Below, in pieces: positions 28,441-36,441 of a stretch of 64,000 nucleotides of DNA. Each line of letters starts with the position of its first letter. The first letter of the stretch is position 1. The translations under genes were made by a program, and so were the position numbers. Origin of the DNA: a virus; the IMG/VR virus record IMGVR_UViG_3300023172_000011, positions 54,643 through 118,642 of that record; one strand, given 5' to 3'. Under the pieces are notes generated by a model that was given only the letters and a program-made list of their open reading frames with translations, was not told where the DNA came from and searched no databases.

Positions 28441-28764
28441 CTAATTTTCATTCATTCTTTTTAAAGGTAAGTTTATATGATACTTATTCCACACAATATC
28501 ATAATTTTCTATTTCGGCTTCTGAGTTACGAATTTGAGCATTGCCTTTATCTAATATCTCAGTTCTTAACTCTTCAAACACTTCTCGAATTTGTAATTGC
28601 TCCTTTGTTAGTTCTGATTCAGAACCCTCTCCCCAAAGAAAGCCAAAAAACTTTTCAACACTTGATAAAGATCCAATCATTGTTGTTTGTATTCGTTTTC
28701 TTATTTCTTTTTTTAATCTTGTCTTGGATCTTTCATTCAAGATTTGATCTTTCCTATTTTCCAC
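28441..28764 (-). CDS. Small tail-region protein
   Basis: A 107-residue protein with a basic N-terminal helix (RSKTRLKKEIRKRIQTT) and a motif IGSLSSVEKFFGFLWGEG followed by an acidic helical tail (ELRTEILDKGNAQIRNSE). It lies two bases downstream of the gene before it and ends 10 bases before the chaperone-like start. Function unknown; by location it belongs to tail assembly. Confidence 0.6.
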   Translation of the reverse strand: MENRKDQILNERSKTRLKKEIRKRIQTTMIGSLSSVEKFFGFLWGEGSESELTKEQLQIREVFEELRTEILDKGNAQIRNSEAEIENYDIVWNKYHINLPLKRMNEN

Positions 28765-28766
28765 AA

Positions 28767-29792
28767 TTATCTCCTTCTATTACTATGTTTGGACATTTCC
28801 GCAGCTTGCATTTGTATACTTTGTCTTGTACTTGTTAAGTCTGCTTCGGATAATGAACCCCGTGTTTCTAAGTCTTTTTTTAGTGATTTCAATTTGGCTT
28901 TTCCAGCCCCATCGTTTAGTGACATAACATCTTGAGCTTCGCGTTGATTTTTAACTGGTATGAATATTTCTCCAGCATCTGACATATTTTTAGGCAACAT
29001 CTTTTCGGCATTGCGTTGTTTTTCTTCTTCTTTTCGTTTTCTTCGTTGAGAAATAGACCATCCATCTATTGCTATATCATCTTCTATTATTTCATCGAAT
29101 GGCTTATCCATTGATTGATAAACGCCTTCGTAATAACTTGACCATCCAACTACCGACAATTGAAATCCAGTTAAAGTAGAATGTTTATTATCGAAAACCT
29201 CATGCTTTAGAGAAAACCAGTAGTTTTTCCAAGCATCAGATTTTGCTACCTCTCTAGCCCTTGAACCAATTAAGTATGTTTGATCTTTAAATTTAGAAAC
29301 TAATTTATGTATGGAAAACTTATCAGAAGCTAATTGTCCGTTTGATAAAAATGCATTCTTTGATAAAACATGGGATTCAAATGCATAGGATTTTATATAT
29401 TCACATGTCTTATCATAAAATGTATGCTTGGTAGTATATAAGTTATTTACTTTATCTTCTATTCCGCTAATAGCCCGCTTGATATACTCTTTGGTTTGAC
29501 TGTTATAAAACTGATTAAAGTAGTCAAGTTTCATATTGTCAATATTATCTCTTAACTCTTTTAATTTATCATCGTCCTCTTTATTCCAATAACCTAGTTC
29601 AATCAAATGATTTTCAGCATCTTCTTGAGTCCATATTCCATCAATTAAAGCATCGTCATATTGCTCTTGTGAAAAAAAATCCGCAAAAGTTTTATCTTCT
29701 GCGGAAGGAGGCTTGCAATAAATATATTCCTTCCCGATGCGAAGAATAACAATGCCTGAAATCACTGCATTAACTAAGTCCAGTTTTTCCAT
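28767..29792 (-). CDS. Tail-region protein, chaperone candidate
   Basis: A 341-residue helical, highly charged protein immediately downstream of the tail-tube terminator. It starts MEKLDLVNAVISGIVILRIG, with a short beta lead, and continues with long Lys/Glu helices (QRRKRKEEEKQRNAEKMLP). The C-terminus is Ser/Arg rich. It lies where tail-tube partners and assembly chaperones are coded. No family is recognised. Confidence 0.5.
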   Translation of the reverse strand: MEKLDLVNAVISGIVILRIGKEYIYCKPPSAEDKTFADFFSQEQYDDALIDGIWTQEDAENHLIELGYWNKEDDDKLKELRDNIDNMKLDYFNQFYNSQTKEYIKRAISGIEDKVNNLYTTKHTFYDKTCEYIKSYAFESHVLSKNAFLSNGQLASDKFSIHKLVSKFKDQTYLIGSRAREVAKSDAWKNYWFSLKHEVFDNKHSTLTGFQLSVVGWSSYYEGVYQSMDKPFDEIIEDDIAIDGWSISQRRKRKEEEKQRNAEKMLPKNMSDAGEIFIPVKNQREAQDVMSLNDGAGKAKLKSLKKDLETRGSLSEADLTSTRQSIQMQAAEMSKHSNRRR

Positions 29793-29801
29793 CCTAAAAT
29801 C

Positions 29802-29832
29802 CTAAAAATCCCGGAGGGGTTTCCCCCTCCGG
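29802..29832 (-). terminator. Intrinsic terminator after the tail-tube gene
   Basis: A perfect 9-bp stem CCGGAGGGG / CCCCTCCGG closed by a GAAA tetraloop (minus-strand reading) is followed by GATTTTTAGG. It would end most transcripts from the tail-tube gene and lower expression of the tail genes behind it. Confidence 0.85.
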
Positions 29833-29852
29833 AACTGTTTAACTAATTTATA

Positions 29853-31118
29853 TTAACCAAAGTAGTCTTTCCAATAATCAGCGGAGTTGATAGGAGCCGG
29901 ATCTCCAGAATGAAGAACAACAAAGTCGTTAGAATTAGTGAAGCTATAGCTTACCGTGGCATTTCCTCCACCGGCATCTCCTCCACCATATGAAACGCTT
30001 GTTAGCTTATTCTTATTACCTAATTGAATAACTGTACTATCATCAAGAACAAATTGAATTGAGTGATTAGCAAGGTTTTTACCAACTGGAACACCAATGT
30101 TTTTGCCTGTACCAGCACTTGGATAGCCTTCTTCATAAGCATCAATATTATCTCCACCCACGGCAATGACTTCAATATCACAAGTCACATCTACAGGGAA
30201 GGAAACATAGCGATAGTAAGGTGCTTTCTTACCAAGCTGCGAAATGTTTTCACGACCAAGATCAACACTTACACTAGCAGATTGTAGATAAGGTCCAGTA
30301 GCACTATCAATATAAGTTACATTAGTATACAGACCAGTATATGCTCCTCCTTCAACGCCAGTAGCACCGGGAGTACCTCCTTCGATAAAGGCTGGCACAA
30401 CTGTTCTAAAATTGACTGAACCACTGCCAAATGATTTGCCAGTACTTCCTGTAACAACATTTTGACGACGCAAAACGCTATTAGCTTCACCAACTGGTGC
30501 ATCATTACCAAAGACGCTAGAGCTAAATGCCGAGGCAATAGTTCCAGTTCCAGTTACCAGTAATCCACCTGAATCAGTATCTGTCAACCATTGCTTATCA
30601 TTACCAACAAAAGTGGTTGATTCAGTAAAGTTGCCATCTGTGCTCAAGCTATAAGATACAGAACTGATATAAGTACCAGAGCAATAAAGTTCTGCTACAC
30701 CGCTATTGGTTCCGCCCTCTTGAATTTCATCAGATGTGTCGTAGCCAATAACCATTCTGATATCTGATCGAGGTGCTGCACGACCAGTTAGTGTTGCGTT
30801 TGCCGCAGTAGGGGTTCCAGCATGATATGCTAAAGTATAACCATCAAGAATCTTCTCAAAGCTAACTTCGATTTCTGGAATTTCTTCGTAGTTTTCATAC
30901 AAAGAAAGCTGTCCAAGTTCAAAGATTTGCTCTAAATTAAAGTTGGTTGATACTCCGATGGACTGCAAGCCATGCATAATCATGACCTTTCCAGTACCAT
31001 CTAAATCACCGTCTCCGGGTTGCCAACTATCGACAATGCTTGTTGCCGCTCTGTCTCCTAATGCTACACCTTGTGTAGCATAGAAGACTCTATTGTTTGT
31101 ATTTGTTACGTATGCCAT
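29853..31118 (-). CDS. Major tail tube protein
   Basis: A 421-residue beta-rich protein. The segment GLQSIGVSTNFNLEQIFELG, then SLYENYEEIPEIEVSFEKIL, is the typical start of siphovirus-type tube proteins, in which the N-terminal beta sandwich stacks into the tube. Short polar residues dominate the rest, as in abundant virion proteins. It has its own late-type promoter motif upstream and a strong terminator downstream, in line with high expression. Length is above that of minimal tube proteins, so an extra surface domain is likely (around residues 190-290). Confidence 0.75.
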   Translation of the reverse strand: MAYVTNTNNRVFYATQGVALGDRAATSIVDSWQPGDGDLDGTGKVMIMHGLQSIGVSTNFNLEQIFELGQLSLYENYEEIPEIEVSFEKILDGYTLAYHAGTPTAANATLTGRAAPRSDIRMVIGYDTSDEIQEGGTNSGVAELYCSGTYISSVSYSLSTDGNFTESTTFVGNDKQWLTDTDSGGLLVTGTGTIASAFSSSVFGNDAPVGEANSVLRRQNVVTGSTGKSFGSGSVNFRTVVPAFIEGGTPGATGVEGGAYTGLYTNVTYIDSATGPYLQSASVSVDLGRENISQLGKKAPYYRYVSFPVDVTCDIEVIAVGGDNIDAYEEGYPSAGTGKNIGVPVGKNLANHSIQFVLDDSTVIQLGNKNKLTSVSYGGGDAGGGNATVSYSFTNSNDFVVLHSGDPAPINSADYWKDYFG

Positions 31119-31160
31119 AATTTAAACTCCCATTATGGAAAAAATGTTACTTTTCTAGAT

Positions 31161-31172
31161 ACTATACGCCAT
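31161..31172 (-). promoter_or_regulatory. Late-type promoter motif
   Basis: The minus strand reads ATGGCGTATAGT, identical over 12 bases to the site before the portal gene. It overlaps the stop codon of the preceding gene and lies 43 bases from the tail-tube start. There is no good -35 box, which suggests a promoter read by a phage-modified or phage-sigma polymerase. Confidence 0.6.
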
Positions 31173-32115
31173 GAACTATTAGTTCAGTCTTTAATTTAAC
31201 TGTACCAACATGTACATTTGGCGTAAGCGAATAAACAGAATCAATACTCGCCTCAATTAATCTTATATGCCTGCCTTCATAAGTAGACAAAAGATCTGGA
31301 TACTGCAAAGCACCCGATACGGGAACACCTCTGTAATCTAAAGGAAAAGCATTGTTTGTCGCAATTTGGTCCAAATCATATGCTTTTAAAACCTTTTGAT
31401 TCTGCATAGTCACAATGTCAATTAGGTGATCTCGCGTATAGACATCTTCCGCAACGCAATGAAACAGAAAATCAGTGAATATTGTCTGTCCACCGCCAAG
31501 TGCATAAGGTGTCATTTTTCTTGAATTAACTAATTCCACACCAATAGCAGGTAATTGTAAACGATTGTCGCCTAGTATCGCCCATTCACCACTATTGTTG
31601 ATAAAATTTGAATTGTCAGCACGTTCAGAATTTTTCTGCACTTGCTTAAACCATTCCAGTCCATCCGCTTGTGCCACATTAACATATTTGTAACTATACT
31701 CACATGTTACAGTAGCATCTGTATCAATCGCCGTATCAAAGATAACCCTTCCTAAAGGATGATTAATATAATGAGCGTATGCTCCCGCAGTAGATGTTGG
31801 ATAAAAGTCGCCACCAACATAAACTCCAGAAACTCCGGGGTAAGCACTATCAGTACTGGTCAATGCACCAAGCCCACTTTCCCATACCCAATTTGATCGA
31901 AACCCCTCCCAAACTTGACCATATGTATATCTAGGATCGTCAACGACCCTAAGTTGATGTTCTGATCCACCGTAATATCCAACGGTTGGTATTTCAACAT
32001 TAATATATCCAGACTTTTCTATTAAGCCATAGTCTAGCCATGATATTAAATTCTCTCTAATATCTGCCGTAATCGTTGCATCGCCAAATAAAGTAAAGCC
32101 TTTTAAGTATGTCAT
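31162..32115 (-). CDS. Tail completion or structural protein
   Basis: A 317-residue protein upstream of the tube gene. It is beta-rich and polar (YNVEIPTVGYYGG-type stretches, HPLGRVIFDTAIDTDATVTC) and ends ALQYPDLLSTYEGRHIRLIE plus a closing strand. Its stop lies in the tail-tube promoter motif. A neck or tail terminator function fits the position, but no family motif is visible. Confidence 0.5.
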   Translation of the reverse strand: MTYLKGFTLFGDATITADIRENLISWLDYGLIEKSGYINVEIPTVGYYGGSEHQLRVVDDPRYTYGQVWEGFRSNWVWESGLGALTSTDSAYPGVSGVYVGGDFYPTSTAGAYAHYINHPLGRVIFDTAIDTDATVTCEYSYKYVNVAQADGLEWFKQVQKNSERADNSNFINNSGEWAILGDNRLQLPAIGVELVNSRKMTPYALGGGQTIFTDFLFHCVAEDVYTRDHLIDIVTMQNQKVLKAYDLDQIATNNAFPLDYRGVPVSGALQYPDLLSTYEGRHIRLIEASIDSVYSLTPNVHVGTVKLKTELIVHGV

Positions 32116-32783
32116 TCAAGCACCTTTTTAATTTCTTTTGCAACCATTTCAACAATTTGAGGAAATGCTGGTTCTAACGCTCTTGTTACAAAGTTGCTAG
32201 CTTCTGTTCCGGCATGTGATGGATCGACGCGAAAAGGCTCGCTGGAAGATAAGTTTTTTAATGGAACCATTACTGTTCTACCTCCGGAACGTGTGCGGCC
32301 ACGAGCATGTTCAAATAGCGAATAATCACCAATAATAATTTCTGTGCCACGAGTTAATAACCATTCGAGCCAATCTACATTTCCTCCAGTTGATTGATAT
32401 GACCCGCCAGCAGAAAGTGATGATAAAGAAAAATCAGCAGGTAAAATCTCAGCAGATAATCTTGCTACATACTGATTAGACCCAGCTAATACTTTTATTT
32501 GAAAGTTTTCTGCCAAAGCATCAATAATTCCCCCAATAGCACTTGTTACTTCTGCTGGCTTTAAACCAAAGTCATCTCTTAATTGCCCGCCAAGTAATTC
32601 TGTAACTGTTTGAGAAGACATCAACTGAACACTAACAACTGAAGATATGCTTGGACGTAAATTGTTAGTGATTGTATTAATCTTTCCAAAAAGAGCCTTA
32701 ATAAGTTCTTTTCTTATAGCGTCTTGAAATACATTATCTCCACTAACTATTTTTAAGTTGGCTTTGGTTCGGAATCCAGCCAT
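32112..32783 (-). CDS. Neck or tail-terminator region protein
   Basis: A 223-residue protein. I start it at MAGFRTKANLKIVSGDNVF, where the ATG overlaps the stop of the preceding gene (TAATG); an in-frame start 81 bases upstream would encode an unlikely segment inside that gene. The body is helical with Ser/Gly-rich loops (ADFSLSSLSAGGSYQSTGG) and the C-terminus is a basic amphipathic helix. By position it belongs to the head-tail joining set. Confidence 0.5.
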   Translation of the reverse strand: MAGFRTKANLKIVSGDNVFQDAIRKELIKALFGKINTITNNLRPSISSVVSVQLMSSQTVTELLGGQLRDDFGLKPAEVTSAIGGIIDALAENFQIKVLAGSNQYVARLSAEILPADFSLSSLSAGGSYQSTGGNVDWLEWLLTRGTEIIIGDYSLFEHARGRTRSGGRTVMVPLKNLSSSEPFRVDPSHAGTEASNFVTRALEPAFPQIVEMVAKEIKKVLE

Positions 32784-33262
32784 TATGCACGACCCCAAAA
32801 ACACATAAAATATTTTTGATCTAATCCATGAAGTACTGGCTCGCCATTCTTTGTGAATCGCCATTCTGCATGACCAGTTCTATCTGTATTTATAAGCAAA
32901 GCCTTTGCTCTATTTATTTTTTGTAGATCAGCATAAGCTCCGATAGTCATTATTCCGCCATCTGGAACTTCAATATTTCCAAACTTCTTGAAGTCTTTTT
33001 TATCCCAGTAAACGCGGAGTGTAATATCTTCTGTTGTTTCTACAGTCTTGAAACTTGTTGACCCCCTCTTAAAGCCGGAATCTGGAGAAGTATTCTGCAA
33101 GTTCATTAACTTACGCTGTTTGATATCCGGAACGACATCTACAATTGTTTCTATCTTTTCTGTATATACCAACTTACAGGACATGCCAAATCCACTTGAT
33201 GCTAACATAGCATCAGCAAATTCCGCATATTTTGTAAACACGCCAGATGGAATTGTAACCAT
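32783..33262 (-). CDS. Head-tail joining region protein
   Basis: A 159-residue mixed alpha/beta protein (MVTIPSGVFTKYAEFADAML at the start; beta strands KTVETTEDITLRVYWDKKDF in the middle). It ends one base into the start of the next gene and begins at the stop of the gene before. No motif is recognised. Position among connector genes supports a neck or tail-completion role. Confidence 0.5.
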   Translation of the reverse strand: MVTIPSGVFTKYAEFADAMLASSGFGMSCKLVYTEKIETIVDVVPDIKQRKLMNLQNTSPDSGFKRGSTSFKTVETTEDITLRVYWDKKDFKKFGNIEVPDGGIMTIGAYADLQKINRAKALLINTDRTGHAEWRFTKNGEPVLHGLDQKYFMCFWGRA

Positions 33263-33465
33263 TATAGAATATCATCTCCAGTGTAGTATCTAACATGCTC
33301 AAATCTAGAATCTAAAACGCCGCTTTGAGTTGGTATTTGTGATGTCTGATTGTTTACTGTATCTAATGTATGATTCGTAACAACTCCAAGAACGTTAACG
33401 GATACAACAGCCGTTCCATTCTTATAATCATTACCTCCAATAATCTTTTGAAGAACATCTGCCAT
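33262..33465 (-). CDS. Small structural protein of the connector cluster
   Basis: A 67-residue protein (MADVLQKIIGGNDYKNGTAV at the N-terminus) with a beta-type core and no Cys. It is coupled to its downstream neighbour by a one-base overlap of stop and start. Function unknown; probably a minor virion or assembly component. Confidence 0.5.
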   Translation of the reverse strand: MADVLQKIIGGNDYKNGTAVVSVNVLGVVTNHTLDTVNNQTSQIPTQSGVLDSRFEHVRYYTGDDIL

Positions 33466-33476
33466 GATTTTTACCT

Positions 33477-34004
33477 CTATCTAATGTATTGTCTAAAATT
33501 ACCATTGTATCTATATACAACGTCACTGCCGGGAGCGTAAGGACTAAGAATTGCTTTGCCAACTGCATTATTGCCAGCGGCGTAATTAAACTTGTATTCT
33601 TCGTATGTTTTACAGGAATATTCGTATAGGTATTTAATATTTGCTGCTACTGCGGTATAATCAATGCTGCTTGGACCATCGCTGACTCTAACAGCATTAA
33701 GTGCCTGTGTTTTCATTTCACTGCCCATAATCAAGCAGGCAGTTTTAAGAGAAACTAAATTAATAAAAGCATCGTCCTTATTTACAGTCGATAAGCCAGT
33801 TGTAGGATCTGTAGGATCTGGACTAAGATAGCATTGTTCTACATCAATCGTGTAGGTGTTTTCAAAATCTACTTCGACAAGCACAATTTGTGCAGCGACT
33901 AAAATACTGGTCTCTAAACGCTCATTAGAATAGCTATAGTTTGTAGGATCGACATCACTTATTAAATATCTAACTATTGTAGTCATTTCACCTTGCCAAG
34001 ACAT
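33477..34004 (-). CDS. Head-tail connector-type protein
   Basis: A 175-residue mostly helical protein. MSWQGEMTTIVRYLISDVDP, then FINLVSLKTACLIMGSEM, fits the architecture of small gp6-like connector or head-completion proteins, which form a ring below the portal. It ends with a beta hairpin (DVVYRYNGNFRQYIR). The assignment is by pattern and position. Confidence 0.55.
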   Translation of the reverse strand: MSWQGEMTTIVRYLISDVDPTNYSYSNERLETSILVAAQIVLVEVDFENTYTIDVEQCYLSPDPTDPTTGLSTVNKDDAFINLVSLKTACLIMGSEMKTQALNAVRVSDGPSSIDYTAVAANIKYLYEYSCKTYEEYKFNYAAGNNAVGKAILSPYAPGSDVVYRYNGNFRQYIR

Positions 34005-34015
34005 AATTTTACCCC

Positions 34016-34321
34016 TTAAAGGTTACAGTAAACTTTGAAATCTTCTATACTGGTATAATAAGTCCCGCTAGGCATAAATACTCTACCCTGAAGTTTATAA
34101 TTTCCAGCAGCATTGAAATCGCCACTGACGGATGTATAATACATTTTACCGTCTGTGCCATCAGTATACAAAAGGCCGGATTTTTCATATGAAATGCCAT
34201 CTGGTTTTTTTATAAATACATCTAAATCGCTAGCAGTAGATATGTCTACAACTACCCCATCGTCCTTAACGGTCATAATGAGTTTAGTGCCAATATCTCC
34301 AACATGTATTTGACTAGCCAT
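34016..34321 (-). CDS. Small Ig-like or baseplate-type protein
   Basis: A 101-residue beta-sandwich-like protein: IHVGDIGTKLIMTVKDDGVV, then DLDVFIKKPDGISYEKSG and NYKLQGRVFMPSGTYY. This layout is common in small phage proteins that resemble the N-terminal domain of BppU/DUF2479 baseplate proteins. It lies between the repeat protein and the connector gene. A decoration or tail-surface role is inferred. Confidence 0.55.
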   Translation of the reverse strand: MASQIHVGDIGTKLIMTVKDDGVVVDISTASDLDVFIKKPDGISYEKSGLLYTDGTDGKMYYTSVSGDFNAAGNYKLQGRVFMPSGTYYTSIEDFKVYCNL

Positions 34322-34333
34322 TTAGCTCTCCCG

Positions 34334-34588
34334 TCATCTAATAATTATAAAATCTTCGGATATAGATTGTTGAATATCCAGATTAAATACATCCTGTTGC
34401 TGAACATCAATGGAGAAACTTTCATCTTGTTGAATGTCTATGGAAAAACTCTCATCTTCCTGAATTTCAATGGAAAAGCTCTCATCTTCCTGAATGTCGA
34501 TATTAAAGTAAAATATTTCCCCGTTTGACACAACATATGTGTCGATATCAGAAAAAGTGCTGCCACAAATAGGACTATCGCAAAACAT
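34334..34588 (-). CDS. 10-residue repeat protein
   Basis: An 84-residue protein made largely of tandem decapeptides of the form F-[SN]-[IL]-[DE]-[IV]-Q-x-x-[DES]-x (FSIEIQEDES, FSIDIQQDES, FSIDVQQQDV). Alternating hydrophobic and acidic residues predict one beta strand per repeat, as in a small beta-solenoid. The N-terminus has two Cys (MFCDSPICG). A late-type promoter motif lies just upstream. Function unknown; perhaps a virion surface protein. Confidence 0.6.
   Translation of the reverse strand: MFCDSPICGSTFSDIDTYVVSNGEIFYFNIDIQEDESFSIEIQEDESFSIDIQQDESFSIDVQQQDVFNLDIQQSISEDFIIIR
34392..34505 (-). repeat. Tandem 30-bp repeats
   Basis: About four 30-bp units, each with a core close to TCATCTTCCTGAATTTCAAT on the plus strand, code the decapeptide repeats of the overlapping gene. 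Units differ by a few bases, so copy number may vary between relatives by slippage. Confidence 0.8.
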
Positions 34589-34610
34589 TATTATCTCCTA
34601 ATCTATCCTT

Positions 34611-34622
34611 AGTATACTCCAT
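34611..34622 (-). promoter_or_regulatory. Late-type promoter motif
   Basis: The minus strand reads ATGGAGTATACT, differing from the strict motif at two positions. It lies in the 49-base gap between the cytidylyltransferase stop and the repeat-protein start, followed by a good AGGAG ribosome site. A TTGACT box is present, but its 19-base spacing is long. Confidence 0.5.
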
Positions 34623-34637
34623 GAATTTTAAATAAAG

Positions 34638-35057
34638 TCAAATTATAGATATTCTTGCCTTTAAACTTGAAGTTGAGATATCTCTGGTATACGGAATATA
34701 AATTAATAGTATATTATTAATGTCCAACCACTCTTGAGTAAACTGCATTTGCTCGTAATAGTCTTTCTTGCACCAGTCATCGCCAATTGCTATAATGTCT
34801 GGCTGAACTGTTAATATTGCTGGTTTGCTATCGTGACCACCAATATTTTCAACAACTTTTATATTTGAGTCAAAACACTCAATACTTTGTTTTCTTTCAT
34901 GATAAGATAAAATTGGGGCTTGATTTTTATAAGAAAATACGAACTCGTCAGTATTTAGAGAAACAAAAACTTGACTGGAAATCTTTTGACAGGCTCTTAA
35001 AAATTTCATATGCCCGTAATGGAAAAGATCAAATGTTCCTCCAGTGTATAGCTTCAT
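34638..35057 (-). CDS. Cytidylyltransferase-like protein (TagD/GCT family)
   Basis: A 139-residue nucleotidyltransferase. The N-terminus MKLYTGGTFDLFHYGHMKFL contains the HxGH CTP-binding signature of glycerol-3-phosphate cytidylyltransferase and related enzymes, and the C-terminal ISTSSLKARI is the second family signature. Length equals that of TagD. It would activate a polyol phosphate or similar with CTP (CDP-glycerol type), or ADP-activate a heptose analogue. It overlaps the glycosyltransferase gene upstream by 4 bases and forms a cassette with sulfotransferase and PRTase-HAD genes. The substrate is not resolvable. Confidence 0.85.
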   Translation of the reverse strand: MKLYTGGTFDLFHYGHMKFLRACQKISSQVFVSLNTDEFVFSYKNQAPILSYHERKQSIECFDSNIKVVENIGGHDSKPAILTVQPDIIAIGDDWCKKDYYEQMQFTQEWLDINNILLIYIPYTRDISTSSLKARISII

Positions 35058-35911
35058 TTTTTAAATGCTTCCACATAAAATGGCACTAACTTGTGAGACA
35101 TTCTCCATCCCAATAAATGATGGAATATACAATCATGTAGGCATAGCTTCTGCATAGACCAAGTTATCATATCCTTAAATTCTATTTCTTGTGGATATAG
35201 CGGATCGCCTATATTATAAGTTGATGAACATATTTTGTTATTTGGATATTGACCAGCAAAATTACACGGAGGCTCTATTGTGTAGCTTTTATAATTATCA
35301 TTCTCTTGTAGAAAAAAGGATATTAAATGTTCATCATTAATTATTTGTTTTTCATCCTTAATTCGTAACTGGTTGTTAATGCTCATACAATGAAGTAACC
35401 CTATTTCTGACACAATATCTAATTCTCTACTTATTAAGTAATCAACTAAATTTTGACAAAACTCTCTTGTGTATATTGCAAAGCCAGTATCAGTATTAAG
35501 CACTTTATTATAATTATCGGAAAAAAATAATCTTGTGATATCTGTTTTTGTTTTCAACCACGGCCTGTCGGGATTATCGCCAAAATCTACAAATCTCCAG
35601 TGCATAAAATTTTTGTCTTGCGGTATTAATCCGTTAATGTCTTCTTCTAGTTTTAGTACTACAGTGTCTAAATCAATAAAAATACCAATATCAGCCTGAG
35701 ATTCTAAAAAACTATAAATTCGCGTTAGCTTTCTAATGAACGGATGATGATCAATGTTAGTATCAAGCATCTTTCTAACAAAGTAATTATTTTTGTCAAT
35801 AACACGTAGCGTTACTCCATGTTTAGTAAAATACCTATTGAGGCTAGTAATTGAAGTTCTATGCCAATCTTTAAATTCATCATAGGTATTTAGGACATAC
35901 GCTTCTATCAT
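35054..35911 (-). CDS. Glycosyltransferase, GT-A fold
   Basis: A 285-residue glycosyltransferase. GIFIDLDTVVLKLEEDI (about residue 75) carries the DxD metal and donor site; LNTDTGFAIYTREF downstream resembles the GT8/GT34 pattern; the C-terminal HDCIFHHLLGWRMSHK supplies the late His residues. It would transfer a sugar from a nucleotide donor. Neighbours supply an activated polyol and a sulfotransferase, so virion or host surface glycans are the probable acceptors. Confidence 0.75.
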   Translation of the reverse strand: MIEAYVLNTYDEFKDWHRTSITSLNRYFTKHGVTLRVIDKNNYFVRKMLDTNIDHHPFIRKLTRIYSFLESQADIGIFIDLDTVVLKLEEDINGLIPQDKNFMHWRFVDFGDNPDRPWLKTKTDITRLFFSDNYNKVLNTDTGFAIYTREFCQNLVDYLISRELDIVSEIGLLHCMSINNQLRIKDEKQIINDEHLISFFLQENDNYKSYTIEPPCNFAGQYPNNKICSSTYNIGDPLYPQEIEFKDMITWSMQKLCLHDCIFHHLLGWRMSHKLVPFYVEAFKK

Positions 35912-35913
35912 TA

Positions 35914-36441
35914 TTAAGCCTTATTAAGATGTGGCAAACTACATTGTGGAATATCACATTTTACACAAATTTCCCACCATTGTTCGTTTAGTTTGTAGTA
36001 GTCAAATATCTCAACACCAAGATCTTCTCCATCATAACCTTTAGTAAACCAAGCTAAATCTTGTTTTCTTTGAATATCCCAATACCATTCTTTATCTTCA
36101 GATGATAATACTTTTTTCCATCCATCAGCACAAAGTGGAGACTCATGAACGCCTAAAGCAATATCTTTATCTACTAATGCTTTAATGCTATTAAGTCTTT
36201 CTTCTTCTGGTCTATAAATAGCAAACTTAAATATATCATCCCACTCTGTTATGTATTTTTTTAAAACACAGGCTCTTGTATGTCTTGCAAAATGCCACCA
36301 ATGCGGTATAGAATGTGCCCCTGTTCCTATGAAAATATCAAAATTATTTCCGGCACAAGCGGAAGCTATAGCGTTAGTTATTGAATTTCCAGCGGCTCTT
36401 GGCACATGTATAAAAACCGCCCTTCCCGGAAGGTAGATCAT
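35914..36441 (-). CDS. Sulfotransferase-like protein
   Basis: A 175-residue protein resembling the Sulfotransfer_2 family. GRAVFIHVPRAAGNSIT at the N-terminus corresponds to the PAPS 5'-phosphosulfate loop (FIHxPKxxGxS in cellular enzymes, here with Arg in place of Lys). FKFAIYRPEEERLNSI near residue 90 matches the 3'-phosphate motif (FAxxRxPxxRxxS). It would transfer sulfate from PAPS to a carbohydrate hydroxyl. It is shorter than cellular members, though both substrate motifs are present. It lies within the sugar cassette of the late operon, so glycans on virion proteins are a likely target. Confidence 0.7.
   Translation of the reverse strand: MIYLPGRAVFIHVPRAAGNSITNAIASACAGNNFDIFIGTGAHSIPHWWHFARHTRACVLKKYITEWDDIFKFAIYRPEEERLNSIKALVDKDIALGVHESPLCADGWKKVLSSEDKEWYWDIQRKQDLAWFTKGYDGEDLGVEIFDYYKLNEQWWEICVKCDIPQCSLPHLNKA

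Noticed and set aside
27555-28764. A programmed frameshift joining the chaperone-like genes
   Set aside because: No slippery heptamer could be placed near the gene ends by eye, and each ORF has its own ribosome site or coupling.
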